Part shown: positions 9,368-17,301 of the stretch, in pieces
How the letters are laid out: each line of letters begins with the position of its first letter
Position numbering within the stretch: the stretch's first letter is position 1
Assembly: GCF_001686925.1 (NCBI RefSeq)
Contig: NZ_LVEN01000046.1
Span: 186,001-250,000 of the forward strand
Source of the DNA: Flavobacterium piscis
GTDB lineage: Bacteria > Bacteroidota > Bacteroidia > Flavobacteriales > Flavobacteriaceae
DNA: 64,000 nt
Direction of reading: 5' to 3'
Made by a program: the position numbers and the translations under genes
Notes under the pieces: generated by a model
Databases searched by the model: none
Told to the model about the DNA's origin: nothing
The model's input: the letters and a program-made list of their open reading frames with translations, nothing else

Positions 9368-10294
9368 TTATTCAAGCGTAATCGAAGTACTTCCCATTAT
9401 TTCCTGTTTGTCGAAGAAGTTGACAAAATAAGTTCCTTTTTTAAATGCACTTTCATCAGCATTTAAAATCCCGTAAACATTTGCCGCTTTTCCCTGAAAA
9501 TCTACGGCCACAATAAAACTATAAACCAGAGCTTTATCATTTCCAAATTCAATTAATTTATTTTCACCCAGAACCTTATTTTTCTGATCTAAAACCTGAA
9601 TATAAAAAACTTTTTTTCCTGTTTTTGCAACAGCATTCCCATTAACAGAAAAACTTACTTTTAGCTTTTTAGTATTTTTTGCTTTCTGTGTCTCCAGTTC
9701 TTGTCCCGATTTTTTTTCCTTAAGCGCTATTACACTAAAATTATTTGTCACCAGCTTCGAAGCATCTTTTAAGGTCGATTCTAATTTTTTTTGTTTAGAA
9801 ACCAAAGTGTCATTCTCTGTCTTTTGTTTGTACATGACGACATTCTGACTTTCTATTTCGCTAAGTAAATTTTTATTCTGAGATTTTAATTTTTTAATTT
9901 CAATCACTTTAGATTCTAATGCGATTTTCATGTCTGAAAGCTGTTTTCGATATACCTGAATTTGCTCAGCAGAAGGATTTTTAGAAGCTTTTATAATTTC
10001 CATCAGGTTTTCGATGTTTCTTTTTTCAAGTTCTAATTGTTGAGACAAAGAAGTTTTCTCTAAAATAGCTACATCATAAGCTAGTTTTAAAGTACTTAAA
10101 GAATCTAAAATATTTTTTTGAGAAAGTGACTCAGAACTTGATTCACTAAATTTCTGATCTGTTGCTATCTTCTTGATTTTCTTATCAGTATCATGTAATT
10201 CTTCACTAAAAATAAAGACTGCAGCACCTATTCCAAAAACAAAAAATACTGCCAAAAGTGCTTTAATCCACTTATTTATGTATTGTTTTTTCAT
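9368..10294 (-). CDS. Membrane-anchored coiled-coil protein of unknown function
   Basis: I take the ATG at 10294 as the start; an in-frame TTG four codons earlier is possible but less likely. The 308-residue product has one membrane helix (about 9-31), a long Lys/Glu/Ser-rich region with heptad character (about 35-175), and a C-terminal beta-rich domain (about 190-308) containing VSFSVNGN and KGTYFVNFF-like strands. I recognise no family with certainty. The topology suggests a short cytoplasmic tail with the coiled coil and beta domain outside the inner membrane. It is divergent from the suf operon and has no obvious functional link to it. Confidence 0.7.
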   Translation of the reverse strand: MKKQYINKWIKALLAVFFVFGIGAAVFIFSEELHDTDKKIKKIATDQKFSESSSESLSQKNILDSLSTLKLAYDVAILEKTSLSQQLELEKRNIENLMEIIKASKNPSAEQIQVYRKQLSDMKIALESKVIEIKKLKSQNKNLLSEIESQNVVMYKQKTENDTLVSKQKKLESTLKDASKLVTNNFSVIALKEKKSGQELETQKAKNTKKLKVSFSVNGNAVAKTGKKVFYIQVLDQKNKVLGENKLIEFGNDKALVYSFIVAVDFQGKAANVYGILNADESAFKKGTYFVNFFDKQEIMGSTSITLE

Positions 10295-10666
10295 AATTCT
10301 TCCCAATTTTTCGCAAAAGTAACAATAAAAAAATGTCTGTAATGCGTATAAATACGCTTTTTTAACACTTAGTAGTAACTATTGACAAGTAAATCTTATG
10401 AAATTGGCAGCTTTTTAAATTTTCGATAAAAAATGCTTATAAACAAATAAACCACATTAACAATGATATTTGATTTAGCAATATAACTAATATCTATTTT
10501 AACATTTGTTATAATAATGTGAAGCGTTATGGAAAAAGGTTTTTAAGTCGTATCTTTGCAGATAATTTTATTTCAACATTGAAAGACAGCACTTTAAAAT
10601 GTAATCAATTAATTACGATTTTGAAATGCAGATTTAAATGAAAGCAAAAAATAAATACCATAAACA
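10295..10666. other. Divergent promoter region of the suf operon
   Basis: A 372-base AT-rich gap without a gene. A perfect Bacteroidota -7 box (TATCTTTG) lies at 10551-10558, about 109 bases before sufA, so the suf messenger probably has a leader of about 100 nt. The -33 partner is weak. I see no recognisable IscR-like palindrome, terminator or known riboswitch. Confidence 0.5.
10551..10558 (+). promoter_or_regulatory. Putative -7 box of the suf operon promoter
   Basis: TATCTTTG matches the TAnnTTTG consensus of the Bacteroidota primary sigma factor. The expected start is near 10565. No clear TTTG lies 18-22 bases upstream, so the call is moderate. Confidence 0.5.
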
Positions 10667-10996
10667 ATGATAAAAGTTTCTGATACAGCCAAAAAGAAAA
10701 TCATCGACTTGATGAAAGATGATGGTTTTGATGCTGCACACGACTATGTAAGAGTAGGCGTGAAAAGTGGCGGATGCTCTGGTTTGTCTTATGATTTAAA
10801 ATTTGACAAAGCCAAAGGCGACGACGATAAAATATTTGTAGACAACGACATAACGATTGCAGTTGAAAAAAAATCATTTCTATATTTAGCCGGAACAATT
10901 CTTGAATTTTCAGGCGGATTAAACGGAAAAGGTTTTGTGTTTAACAATCCAAATGCAAGCAGAACTTGTGGTTGCGGAGAATCTTTTTCACTATAA
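10667..10996 (+). CDS. sufA: HesB/IscA-type A-type Fe-S carrier (SufA-like)
   Basis: A 109-residue A-type carrier with the three conserved cysteines Cys37 (SGGCSG), Cys101 and Cys103 (TCGCGESF). Members of this family receive Fe-S clusters from the SufBCD scaffold and pass them to apoproteins. It is the first gene of the suf cluster, 68 bases ahead of sufB, which supports the SufA name over IscA. Length and motif spacing are normal. Confidence 0.92.
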   Translation: MIKVSDTAKKKIIDLMKDDGFDAAHDYVRVGVKSGGCSGLSYDLKFDKAKGDDDKIFVDNDITIAVEKKSFLYLAGTILEFSGGLNGKGFVFNNPNASRTCGCGESFSL

Positions 10997-11064
10997 ATTA
11001 AAGTCTAAAAGCAAAAATTTAAACGGTTAAAAAATTTATTTTAAGCGTTTTAAAAAACTAAAAA

Positions 11065-12513
11065 ATGTCAAAATACACAGAAGACGATTTAAAAATCGAA
11101 CTCGAAACGAAAGAATACGAATACGGATTTTATACCGATATAGAATCGGAGACGTTTCCTATTGGCTTAAACGAAGATATCGTAAGAGCTATTTCTCTTA
11201 AAAAAGAAGAGCCGGAATGGATGACCGAATGGCGCATCGAGGCTTTTCGTGCCTGGAAAGAAATGATTGAACCGGAATGGGCAAATGTTCATTATGTAAA
11301 ACCAGACTTTCAGGCGATTTCTTATTATTCAGCTCCAAAACAAGTAGATCCAAACAAAACTTTGGATGATGTAGATCCGGAACTTTTAGAAATGTACAAA
11401 AAGTTAGGAATCTCTGTAGACGAACAAAAAATGATGAACAATGTCGCTATGGATATTGTGGTCGATTCTGTTTCTGTGGCTACTACTTTCAAGAAAACAT
11501 TAGGAGAAAAAGGAATTATTTTCTGTCCTATTTCTGAAGCTATCAAAGAACATCCAGAATTAGTTCGTAAATATTTAGGAACAGTTGTACCTCAAAAAGA
11601 CAACTTCTACGCAGCATTAAACTCAGCGGTTTTCTCTGACGGAAGTTTCTGTTATATTCCAAAAGGCGTTCGTTGCCCAATGGAACTTTCAACTTATTTC
11701 AGAATCAATCAGGCAGGAACAGGACAATTCGAAAGAACACTTGTTATTGCAGATGCGGGAAGTTACGTATCCTACCTTGAAGGTTGTACTGCTCCAAGTC
11801 GTGACGAAAATCAATTGCACGCTGCTGTGGTTGAATTAATCGCTTTGGATGATGCTGAAATTAAATATTCTACTGTTCAAAACTGGTTTCCTGGAAACAA
11901 AGAAGGAAAAGGTGGAGTTTATAACTTCGTAACAAAAAGAGGTCTATGCGAAACAAACGCTAAAATTTCATGGACACAAGTTGAAACAGGTTCTGCTGTA
12001 ACCTGGAAATATCCTTCTTGTGTACTTAAAGGAGACAATTCGGTAGGAGAATTTTATTCGATTGCCGTTACCAATAATTACCAACAGGCAGATACCGGAA
12101 CTAAAATGATCCATTTAGGTAAAAATACTAAATCGACTATTATTTCTAAAGGTATTTCGGCTGGTAAATCACAAAATAGTTACCGTGGATTAGTGCAAAT
12201 TAGCCCTAGAGCTGAGAATGCAAGAAACTTTTCGCAATGTGATTCCTTATTAATGGGTAACAATTGTGGAGCGCATACTTTCCCTTATATTGAAAGTAAA
12301 AATCCATCGGCTAAAATCGAGCACGAAGCAACTACAAGTAAAATTGGAGAAGATCAGGTTTTTTATTGCAACCAAAGAGGTATCCCAACTGAAAAAGCGA
12401 TTGCCTTAATTGTAAACGGTTTCAGTAAAGATGTATTGAACAAATTACCAATGGAATTTGCTGTTGAAGCTCAAAAATTATTAGAGATTTCTTTAGAAGG
12501 ATCTGTAGGTTAA
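11065..12513 (+). CDS. sufB: Fe-S cluster assembly scaffold SufB
   Basis: A 482-residue SufB. The family-typical stretches are visible: MTEWRIEAFRAW near the N-terminus, GVRCPMELSTYFRIN in the middle, YLEGCTAP (a conserved Cys region), and the C-terminal FYCNQRGIPTEKA helix that pairs with SufD. SufB, SufC and SufD form the SufBC2D complex on which the cluster is built. It is preceded by sufA. Downstream, the order expected in this group (sufC next) is broken by a flavodoxin-like gene starting 7 bases after the stop. Confidence 0.97.
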   Translation: MSKYTEDDLKIELETKEYEYGFYTDIESETFPIGLNEDIVRAISLKKEEPEWMTEWRIEAFRAWKEMIEPEWANVHYVKPDFQAISYYSAPKQVDPNKTLDDVDPELLEMYKKLGISVDEQKMMNNVAMDIVVDSVSVATTFKKTLGEKGIIFCPISEAIKEHPELVRKYLGTVVPQKDNFYAALNSAVFSDGSFCYIPKGVRCPMELSTYFRINQAGTGQFERTLVIADAGSYVSYLEGCTAPSRDENQLHAAVVELIALDDAEIKYSTVQNWFPGNKEGKGGVYNFVTKRGLCETNAKISWTQVETGSAVTWKYPSCVLKGDNSVGEFYSIAVTNNYQQADTGTKMIHLGKNTKSTIISKGISAGKSQNSYRGLVQISPRAENARNFSQCDSLLMGNNCGAHTFPYIESKNPSAKIEHEATTSKIGEDQVFYCNQRGIPTEKAIALIVNGFSKDVLNKLPMEFAVEAQKLLEISLEGSVG

Positions 12514-12520
12514 TTGCAAG

Positions 12521-13009
12521 ATGGAAGGAAAGAAAGTCATTATTTTAGGTTCATCCAGAAAAAACGGAAATACAACAAAAATTGTAGACGAGATTTCTAA
12601 AGAACACGGAATAGAGGTAATTAATTTGAGTGATTTTAACATTTCCTATTATGATTACGAAAGCAAAAACAGAGAAGATGATTTTTTGCCTCTAATAAAA
12701 GGTATTATCGAAAATTACGACACTTTAATTTTTGCAACTCCCATATATTGGTACAATATGAGTGGAATCATGAAGGTTTTCTTTGATCGCATTTCGGATT
12801 TAATCAGAATTGAGAAAGAAACCGGACGAAAACTAAGAGGAAAGAAAATTGGCGTGATATCAAATTCACACGATAATGAAATCGAAGAAAGTTTTTACAT
12901 TCCGTTCAAAAAATCAGCCGATTATTTAGGCATGGAATATTTAGGACACGCGCATTTTAATGCCAACATCCTAAACCAAACAACAAAAATAGAATTGACA
13001 TTTATATAA
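12521..13009 (+). CDS. NAD(P)H-dependent flavin reductase/flavodoxin-like protein inside the suf operon
   Basis: A 162-residue flavodoxin-fold protein. GSSRKNGNT at residues 10-18 is the FMN phosphate loop, and TPIYWYNMSGIMKVFFDR at about 74-91 is the typical second FMN-contact strand of NADPH-dependent FMN reductases. It starts 7 bases after sufB and ends 13 bases before sufC, so it must be co-transcribed with them. I infer electron supply or simple hitch-hiking; a role for a flavin reductase in SUF assembly is biochemically plausible, because SufBC2D binds reduced flavin in E. coli. That link here is inference only. Confidence 0.85.
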   Translation: MEGKKVIILGSSRKNGNTTKIVDEISKEHGIEVINLSDFNISYYDYESKNREDDFLPLIKGIIENYDTLIFATPIYWYNMSGIMKVFFDRISDLIRIEKETGRKLRGKKIGVISNSHDNEIEESFYIPFKKSADYLGMEYLGHAHFNANILNQTTKIELTFI

Positions 13010-13022
13010 AAATAAAAAAACA

Positions 13023-13769
13023 ATGTTATCAATAAAAAACCTTCACGCCGGAATTGGTGATAAAGAAATCCTTAAGGGAATTAATATAGAAGTTAAAGCT
13101 GGCGAAGTACACGCTATCATGGGACCAAACGGTTCTGGAAAAAGTACACTTTCTGCAGTTATTGCAGGAAACGAAAACTACGAAGTTACTGACGGACAGG
13201 TTTTCCTTGACGGAGAAGATCTTGCTGATCTTGCCCCTGAAGAAAGAGCACACAAAGGCGTTTTCCTTTCGTTTCAATATCCTGTAGAAATTCCTGGAGT
13301 TAGTGTAACTAACTTTATGAAAACTGCCATCAACGAAACTCGTAAAGCAAACGGTCAAGCCGAAATGCCTGCGAACGAAATGCTGAAAGTTATTCGTGAG
13401 AAATCTGAATTATTAGAAATCGATCGTAAATTTTTATCTCGTTCTTTAAACGAAGGTTTTTCTGGAGGAGAGAAAAAAAGAAACGAGATTTTTCAAATGG
13501 CCATGTTAGAGCCAAAATTAGCTATCCTTGACGAAACAGATTCTGGTCTTGATATCGATGCTTTAAGAATTGTGGCTAACGGAGTTAACAAATTGAAAAG
13601 CGAGAAAAACGCAATTATCGTAATCACACACTACCAACGTTTGCTAGATTATATCGTTCCGGATTTCGTTCACGTTCTTTACAACGGAAGAATCGTAAAA
13701 TCAGGCGGAAAAGAATTGGCTTACGAATTGGAAGAAAAAGGATACGACTGGATTAAAGCGGAGAACTAG
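13023..13769 (+). CDS. sufC: SUF system ATPase SufC
   Basis: A 248-residue ABC-type ATPase. Walker A is GPNGSGKST at 34-42, the signature is the SufC-typical FSGGEKKRNE, and Walker B is LAILDETDSGLD followed by the ITHYQRLL switch histidine. It lacks membrane segments, as expected for the soluble SufC that works with SufB and SufD. It follows the flavodoxin-like gene by 13 bases; the next gene is a four-helix-bundle insertion and only then sufD. Confidence 0.97.
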   Translation: MLSIKNLHAGIGDKEILKGINIEVKAGEVHAIMGPNGSGKSTLSAVIAGNENYEVTDGQVFLDGEDLADLAPEERAHKGVFLSFQYPVEIPGVSVTNFMKTAINETRKANGQAEMPANEMLKVIREKSELLEIDRKFLSRSLNEGFSGGEKKRNEIFQMAMLEPKLAILDETDSGLDIDALRIVANGVNKLKSEKNAIIVITHYQRLLDYIVPDFVHVLYNGRIVKSGGKELAYELEEKGYDWIKAEN

Positions 13770-13784
13770 TCAGTCTGAAAGTCT

Positions 13785-13804
13785 AAAGTCATAAAGTCAA
13801 AAGT
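13785..13804 (+). repeat. 20-bp direct repeat, left copy, flanking the four-helix-bundle gene
   Basis: AAAGTCATAAAGTCAAAAGT is found identically here and at 14168-14187. The two copies bracket the four-helix-bundle gene, and the right copy contains that gene's stop codon. The surrounding bases are also rich in AAGTC words. Confidence 0.85.
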
Positions 13805-13809
13805 AGAGC

Positions 13810-14178
13810 ATGAGTAAATTTAGATCTTTTGAAGAAATAAATTCATGGCAGAAATCCAGGATCTTCAATAAGAAAATATATTTAGTTACTGAAAATTCTA
13901 ATTTCAAAAAAGACTTTGATTTCGTTAGACAAATAAGACGTGCATCACTTTCTATATCATCAAATATAGCAGAAGGTTTTGAAAGAAATACAGATAAAGA
14001 GTTTGTTTATTTTTTATACGTAGCCAAAGCATCTGCAGGAGAAGTTAGATCTCAACTATATTTAGCTTTTGATTTAGAATATATTATAAAAGAAGAATTT
14101 GAAATGCTTTTAGATTCGGTAACTGAAATATCGAAATTATTAAGCGGTTTCATTAAATATTTGAGTCAAAAGTCATAA
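13810..14178 (+). CDS. Four-helix-bundle protein (S23/Avd-like)
   Basis: A 122-residue all-helical protein with the family hallmarks: an N-terminal SFEEINSWQKSR, RQIRRASLSISSNIAEGFER in the second helix, and a KASAGEVRSQLYLAFD helix. The family includes proteins encoded in 23S rRNA intervening sequences and is related to the Avd accessory protein of diversity-generating retroelements. No reverse transcriptase or variable repeat is present in this window. It sits between sufC and sufD with AAGTC-rich repeats on both sides, so I infer that it was inserted into the operon. It has no known enzymatic motif. Confidence 0.9.
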   Translation: MSKFRSFEEINSWQKSRIFNKKIYLVTENSNFKKDFDFVRQIRRASLSISSNIAEGFERNTDKEFVYFLYVAKASAGEVRSQLYLAFDLEYIIKEEFEMLLDSVTEISKLLSGFIKYLSQKS

Positions 14179-14187
14179 AGTCAAAAG
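14168..14187 (+). repeat. 20-bp direct repeat, right copy
   Basis: Identical to 13785-13804. It overlaps the last codons and the TAA stop of the four-helix-bundle gene. Confidence 0.85.
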
Positions 14188-14188
14188 T

Positions 14189-14294
14189 TGCAAGTCTGTT
14201 TAGACTCAACTTAGTTTATGATTTTTTCACAAAAATAGTCGACAATCCAAAGTCTTTTGACTTTCGACTTTCGACTTTAAGACTAATAAACAAA
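14189..14294 (+). repeat. AAGTC-rich spacer between the four-helix-bundle gene and sufD
   Basis: The spacer contains CTTTTGACTTTCGACTTTCGACTTT at about 14252-14276 region words, which are the reverse complement type of the AAAGTCAAAAGT words in the flanking repeats. The spacer can therefore fold back on the preceding repeat. No promoter box was seen, so sufD is presumably read through from upstream. Confidence 0.55.
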
Positions 14295-15611
14295 ATGGAT
14301 TTAAAAGAAAAATTAGTATCGTCTTTTATGGCTTTTGAAGAGCGTGTCGATGTACATTCAGATTTGCATGACATTCGCACAAATGCCTTAAAAAACTTCG
14401 AAAATAAAGGTTTCCCAACCAAAAAAGAAGAAGCTTGGAAATATACATCCCTAAACGCCATCTTAAAAAATGACTTTACGGTTTTTCCTAAGCAGGAAAA
14501 TGCAATCGAATTTAATCAGGTAAAAAAATACTTTTTACACGAAATCGACACTTATAAATTAGTGTTTATTGATGGCGTTTTTAGTTCGCATTTGTCTTCT
14601 ACGACGCATGACGGAATTGATGTTTGCCTGATGTCATCGGCTTTGACTAAACCAAAATATAAAATGGTTATAGACAAATATTTCAACCAAATTGCAAGTA
14701 AAGACGAAAGCTTGACTTCGTTGAATACTGCTTTTGCAAGCGAAGGAGCCTTCATTAATATTCCACAAAAGAAAGTCGCTGACAAACCTATCGAGATCAT
14801 GTATTTCTCAACAGGAAACGAAGCTGCTTTATTGGTTCAGCCAAGAAATTTGGTTATTGTGGGTGAAAATTCGCATGTTCAAATTATCGAACGTCACCAG
14901 AGTTTGAATGAAAATCCGGTTTTAACCAATTCGGTTACAGAGATTTTTGCTCAAAAACGTGCGATTGTTGACTATTACAAAATTCAAAACGATAATAGCG
15001 AGGCGAATTTAGTTGATAACACTTATGTTTCGCAACAGCAGGAAAGTCACGCTTATGTACATACTTTTTCGTTTGGAGGAAATTTAACGCGTAACAATTT
15101 GAATTTTTATCACTTTGGTGAAAGATTGACAAGTACGCTTAACGGAATCACGATTCTTAACGATAAACAACACGTTGATCATTATACTTTAGTAAAACAT
15201 TCACAACCAAATTGCGAAAGTTTCCAGGATTATAAAGGAATTTTTTCTGATCGTTCAACAGGAGTTTTCAACGGAAAAATATTGGTAGAAAGAGAAGCTC
15301 AAAAAACAAATGCTTTCCAAAAAAGCAACAACATTTTATTGAGTGACAAAGCAACTATCAATGCAAAACCGCAATTAGAAATTTTTGCTGATGACGTAAA
15401 ATGTTCTCACGGTTGTACTATTGGACAATTAGATGAAACGGCTATGTTCTACATGCAATCACGTGGTATTCCTAAAAAAGAAGCAAAAGCTTTATTGATG
15501 TACGCATTTTCAAATGCCGTTATTGAAAGCATTAAAATACCGGAATTGAAACAAAGAATTACTAAAATCATTGCCGTGAAATTAGGTGTGAATTTAGGAT
15601 TTGATTTGTAA
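14295..15611 (+). CDS. sufD: Fe-S cluster assembly protein SufD
   Basis: A 438-residue SufD with the family's C-terminal beta-helix and FADDVKCSHGCTIGQLDETAMFYMQSRGIP, the conserved region containing the Cys and His residues that interact with SufB. The N-terminal PTKKEEAWKYTSL is also typical. It completes SufBC2D. It lies 116 bases after the four-helix-bundle gene and is the last plus-strand gene before an antisense serine hydrolase interrupts the cluster. Confidence 0.96.
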   Translation: MDLKEKLVSSFMAFEERVDVHSDLHDIRTNALKNFENKGFPTKKEEAWKYTSLNAILKNDFTVFPKQENAIEFNQVKKYFLHEIDTYKLVFIDGVFSSHLSSTTHDGIDVCLMSSALTKPKYKMVIDKYFNQIASKDESLTSLNTAFASEGAFINIPQKKVADKPIEIMYFSTGNEAALLVQPRNLVIVGENSHVQIIERHQSLNENPVLTNSVTEIFAQKRAIVDYYKIQNDNSEANLVDNTYVSQQQESHAYVHTFSFGGNLTRNNLNFYHFGERLTSTLNGITILNDKQHVDHYTLVKHSQPNCESFQDYKGIFSDRSTGVFNGKILVEREAQKTNAFQKSNNILLSDKATINAKPQLEIFADDVKCSHGCTIGQLDETAMFYMQSRGIPKKEAKALLMYAFSNAVIESIKIPELKQRITKIIAVKLGVNLGFDL

Positions 15612-15614
15612 AAA

Positions 15615-15730
15615 CTTAACCGCAATCCCGATAGCTATCGGGAGCTAAGGTTTACGCAAGGTTCGCAAAGTTTTTATATAAGCTTTGCGAACTTTGCGGT
15701 TTTATACTTTGCGCTCTTTGCGGTTAAATT
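15615..15730. repeat. Nested inverted repeat of the GCAAAG/CTTTGC family
   Basis: Arms CTTAACCGCAA (15615-15625) and the TTTGCGGTTAA end (near 15717-15727) enclose GCAAGGTTCGCAAAG (15656-15670) and CTTTGCGAACTTTGC (15683-15697). A separate 16-base perfect palindrome, CCCGATAGCTATCGGG, is at 15627-15642. The same words occur at 21485-21628. It lies between convergent genes and may serve as a transcript end. Confidence 0.75.
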
Positions 15731-17086
15731 TTATTTTTTTACTGCAGAAATCACATCTTTCAAAAAACCATTAAAATCAAATCCCTGATCGTCTTCTTTC
15801 AAACCCATTCTCACGATTACCATATCTAGTGAAGGAATAATTGCCACCATTTGTCCCTGATATCCGCTGCAATAAAACATATCACGAGGCACATCCGGGA
15901 ATTTTCCTCCAGCGTTTAGCCAAAACTGCGCTCCATATTTTCCTTCAGAAGTATTTGTTGGTGTCGCGGTGTATTTAACCCAGCTTTCATCAAGGATTTG
16001 TTCGCCGTTCCAGTTTCCTTTATGAAGATATAATAATCCAAATTTCGACCAATCTCTGGCCGTTGCCCAGGCATAAGATGAGCCAACAAATGTTCCTGCC
16101 ATATCTTGTTCCACAATCATCGAATTCATTCCTATTTTATCGATTACGGCACTGTACCAAAAATCAAGATATTCCTGTTGTGTTTTAAACTGACTTTTCA
16201 AAATTCCGGACAATAAATTGGTTGTTCCTGACGAATAATTCCAATGGGTATTGGGTTTAAACTGAGCCGGTTTTTCGCGCTGTACTTTGGCCATATCTCC
16301 AGATTGAAAAAGCATTATTGTCGCATCACAAATTTTGCTGTAATTCTCTTCCCATTCTAAACCGGAATTCATATGCAGCAAATCGTTTATAGTGATAATT
16401 TTACGTTCGTCATTTTGCCATTCTGCAATTGGTGCAGGTTTGTAAATATCTATTTTACCTTGTTTGGCTAAAACTCCAAAAGCCGAATTGGTAATACTTT
16501 TTGTCATCGACCAGCCTAAAATTTTACTGTCTTTATTAAAGTCCTTATCGTATTGTTCGGCTATCAATTTGTCTTTATACAAAACTACAACGGCGCGTGT
16601 TCTTTTTGCTTTTCCTCCATTTTTATCGAAAGAATCGTCAACCATTTTTTTTAATTTCGAATAATCTACATTCGAAAATAGCGTATCTTTTGGTTCATTA
16701 TTACCGTAAGGAAAAGGCAAATTATTGACTAATTTAGTTCGTTTAGGAAGCAGATAAGGTTTCGAAATATCATAATCATCATCAATTAAAGTTGCTCCTA
16801 AACCTTCACGATAAATCGCCTTTCTTTCTTTTAAACCATAAACAGAAGATGTTGCAAATTTTCCGGCTTCATCAATTGTATTTGATGCCAATTCCATTAA
16901 AGGAATATCATTATCACTTTTTTCGATTAATTCTTTCGACCGATGATCTAAAAAATGTCCCGAAGCAATACTTTTGGCCGAAAAGCCAGAGATTAATTCA
17001 AGCTTTGGATAAGTAGTAAATCCAAAATAAAAAAGTACAATCAGAAAAACAAGTGCCAGTAACCTGAGGATTTTTTTCATATTCAC
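15731..17086 (-). CDS. Serine hydrolase of the beta-lactamase/class C family, membrane-anchored
   Basis: A 451-residue penicillin-binding-type hydrolase. It has an N-terminal membrane segment (about 5-24), the SxxK motif as Ser193-Met-Thr-Lys196, and a YSSG motif at the position of the YxN tyrosine. Family members are esterases, D-aminopeptidases, carboxypeptidases or beta-lactamases; the C-terminal HxG/KTG motif is not plain, and a true beta-lactamase function is not supported. The gene lies on the minus strand between sufD and sufS and so splits the iron-sulfur genes into two transcription units. Confidence 0.88.
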   Translation of the reverse strand: MNMKKILRLLALVFLIVLFYFGFTTYPKLELISGFSAKSIASGHFLDHRSKELIEKSDNDIPLMELASNTIDEAGKFATSSVYGLKERKAIYREGLGATLIDDDYDISKPYLLPKRTKLVNNLPFPYGNNEPKDTLFSNVDYSKLKKMVDDSFDKNGGKAKRTRAVVVLYKDKLIAEQYDKDFNKDSKILGWSMTKSITNSAFGVLAKQGKIDIYKPAPIAEWQNDERKIITINDLLHMNSGLEWEENYSKICDATIMLFQSGDMAKVQREKPAQFKPNTHWNYSSGTTNLLSGILKSQFKTQQEYLDFWYSAVIDKIGMNSMIVEQDMAGTFVGSSYAWATARDWSKFGLLYLHKGNWNGEQILDESWVKYTATPTNTSEGKYGAQFWLNAGGKFPDVPRDMFYCSGYQGQMVAIIPSLDMVIVRMGLKEDDQGFDFNGFLKDVISAVKK

Positions 17087-17268
17087 AAAAGATATTTTTA
17101 CTGCAATATAAATAATTTATAGTCACGATTTTAGCATCTAATTTACATTTTGAATTCACATAATTTACAAAACGCAACTTAATTTTACAGAATCAACATT
17201 CAAGACTTCGATTGATAGTGCCATAAAAGGAAATTATAGTTTTGATGGATAAACCAATTTAGTTTTAG

Positions 17269-17276
17269 TACTTTTG
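17269..17276 (+). promoter_or_regulatory. Putative -7 box of the sufS promoter
   Basis: TACTTTTG fits TAnnTTTG and lies 25 bases before the sufS ATG; a TTTG is present at 17241-17244, a 24-base spacing that is a little long. It supports a separate promoter for sufS, as needed given the antisense gene upstream. Confidence 0.5.
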
Positions 17277-17301
17277 TAAATAGAATTTTTCTAAATAAGA
17301 C

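Noticed and set aside
13810..14178. Diversity-generating retroelement
   Set aside because: The four-helix-bundle protein is Avd-like, but no reverse transcriptase or template/variable repeat pair is present in the window.
15731..17086. Antibiotic-resistance beta-lactamase
   Set aside because: SxxK is present, but the KTG motif is not plain and the N-terminus is membrane-anchored; a general serine hydrolase is the safer call.
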